Source of the DNA: Erysipelotrichaceae bacterium
Lineage (GTDB): Bacteria > Bacillota_I > Bacilli_A > Erysipelotrichales > Erysipelotrichaceae
Assembly (NCBI GenBank): GCA_900770275.1
Contig: CAAGJS010000096.1
Coordinates: forward strand, 1 to 6,173
Length of the DNA: 6,173 bases
Direction: 5' to 3'
In this document: piece by piece, positions 5,424 through 6,173 of the stretch
Layout: each line of letters begins with the position of its first letter
Numbering within the stretch: the stretch's first letter is position 1
The notes under the pieces: model-generated
Told to the model about the DNA's origin: nothing
Database searches by the model: none
Seen by the model: the letters and a program-made list of their open reading frames with translations, nothing else
Position numbers and translations under genes: made by a program

Positions 5424-6173
5424 CTAGATGGTCTCGGCATTGACGACCTGGCTGTTCAACATGCTTGCATAGAAGCCGCTGGCCTTGATCAGATCATCAT
5501 GTTTCCCCTGGTCGACGATCTGGCCGTCCTTCATGACGAGGATGAGGTCGGCGTTGCAGATCGTTGAGAGACGGTGGGCGATGGTGAAGCTCGTCTTGCC
5601 GTGCATCAGGTGGTCGATGGCGTTCTGTGCCAGCTGCTCTGTACGCGTGTCGACCGAGGAGGTCGCTTCATCCAGAATGAGAAGCGATTTTCTGGCTACG
5701 AGAGCACGGGCAATGGTCAGCAGCTGTTTCTGACCGGCGGAGAGGGTTGTATCATCTTTCAGTACGGTGTCATAGCCCTGCGGCAGGGAGCGTATGAAGT
5801 GATCAATGCCCGCAACCCTGCAGGCTTCTTCTATTTCTTCCTCACTGACGCCGGGGCTGGCATAGGCAATGTTGTTGCGGATGGTGTCTTCAAAGGTCCA
5901 TGTGTCCTGAAGAACCATCGAAAACATGCGGTGAACGTTGGCACGGGTCATGTCCTTTGTGTTCATGCCGTCGATGGAAATGGTACCGTCATCGATTTCA
6001 TAGAAGCGCATGAGCAGGTTGACCAGTGTCGTCTTTCCGGCCCCGGTGGGGCCGACTATGGCCACATTCTGCCCTGGGCGAATGTGGATGGAGAAGTCTT
6101 TGATGATAGGCTTGCCAGGTACGTAGCTGAAATCAACATGGTCGAAGCTGACGGCACCGGCAGTCGGGGCGAA
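5424..6173 (-). CDS. ABC exporter ATP-binding (and permease) subunit, C-terminal part
   Basis: The frame is open to the right edge of the window, so the N-terminus lies outside; the GTG at 6065 is internal, not a start. The 249 visible residues form one complete nucleotide-binding domain. They show the A-loop Tyr in FDHVDFSYVPGK (10-21), Walker A GPTGAGKT (41-48), Q-loop VLQD (87-90), signature LSAGQKQLLTIARA (144-157), Walker B LLILDE (164-169) with its catalytic Glu, D-loop SSVD (172-175) and H-loop IAHRLS (198-203). The signature is LSAGQ rather than LSGGQ. The SVDTRTE ending and the DTWTFEDTIRNNIAY stretch fit the type I exporters of the MdlB/YfiC multidrug-resistance-like group, usually one half of a heterodimer with membrane segments fused upstream; those segments are inferred. 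The substrate is unknown. No T-rich terminator of its own is seen after the TAG at 5424. Confidence 0.92.
   Translation of the reverse strand, partial: FAPTAGAVSFDHVDFSYVPGKPIIKDFSIHIRPGQNVAIVGPTGAGKTTLVNLLMRFYEIDDGTISIDGMNTKDMTRANVHRMFSMVLQDTWTFEDTIRNNIAYASPGVSEEEIEEACRVAGIDHFIRSLPQGYDTVLKDDTTLSAGQKQLLTIARALVARKSLLILDEATSSVDTRTEQLAQNAIDHLMHGKTSFTIAHRLSTICNADLILVMKDGQIVDQGKHDDLIKASGFYASMLNSQVVNAETI

Noticed and set aside
1..6173. CRISPR arrays, insertion sequences, tRNA or rRNA genes, toxin-antitoxin or defence systems
   Set aside because: No repeat-spacer pattern, transposase, terminal inverted repeats, cloverleaf or rRNA-like sequence seen; the window looks like ordinary chromosomal genes.

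Overview
The window reads as a stretch of chromosome from a Gram-positive bacterium of the Bacillota (Firmicutes). Four things point there: a purine riboswitch, purine-rich Shine-Dalgarno sequences, extended -10 promoters (TGnTATAAT-like), and the families present (DUF3842, YitT, a NCS2 permease with adenine deaminase, and an MdlB/YfiC-type ABC exporter). An Erysipelotrichia or Clostridia member is a reasonable guess, but that is inference from gene content only.

Layout from left to right. 1-555 (+) is the 3' end of an AAA-type ATP-binding protein. 577-987 (-) is a DUF3842 protein, convergent with it. A compact intergenic region at 988-1101 holds the hairpin terminator of the next operon, which overlaps the promoter of the DUF3842 gene, plus a 14-bp tandem duplication. 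1102-4223 (-) is a two-gene purine salvage operon: a NCS2 nucleobase permease (2901-4223) transcribed first, then adenine deaminase (1102-2877) 23 nt later. Its leader carries a clear guanine-class purine riboswitch at 4293-4360. The divergent intergenic region also holds an extended -10 promoter for the next gene. 4506-5378 (+) is a YitT-family membrane protein ending inside a perfect 13-bp terminator hairpin. 5424-6173 (-) is the C-terminal nucleotide-binding domain of an ABC exporter running off the right edge.

How the genes work together: the permease should bring purine bases into the cell, adenine deaminase converts adenine to hypoxanthine, and the riboswitch, whose specificity base is C (guanine/hypoxanthine type rather than adenine type), should tie expression to the pool of 6-oxopurines. 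This is feedback by the product class of the pathway rather than by adenine. The other genes have no evident functional tie to this operon.

I looked for an undescribed system and do not see one. The most useful second-look items are the riboswitch specificity against the operon's enzyme, its unresolved expression platform, the terminator/promoter overlap near 1018-1061, and the unknown role of the DUF3842 protein.
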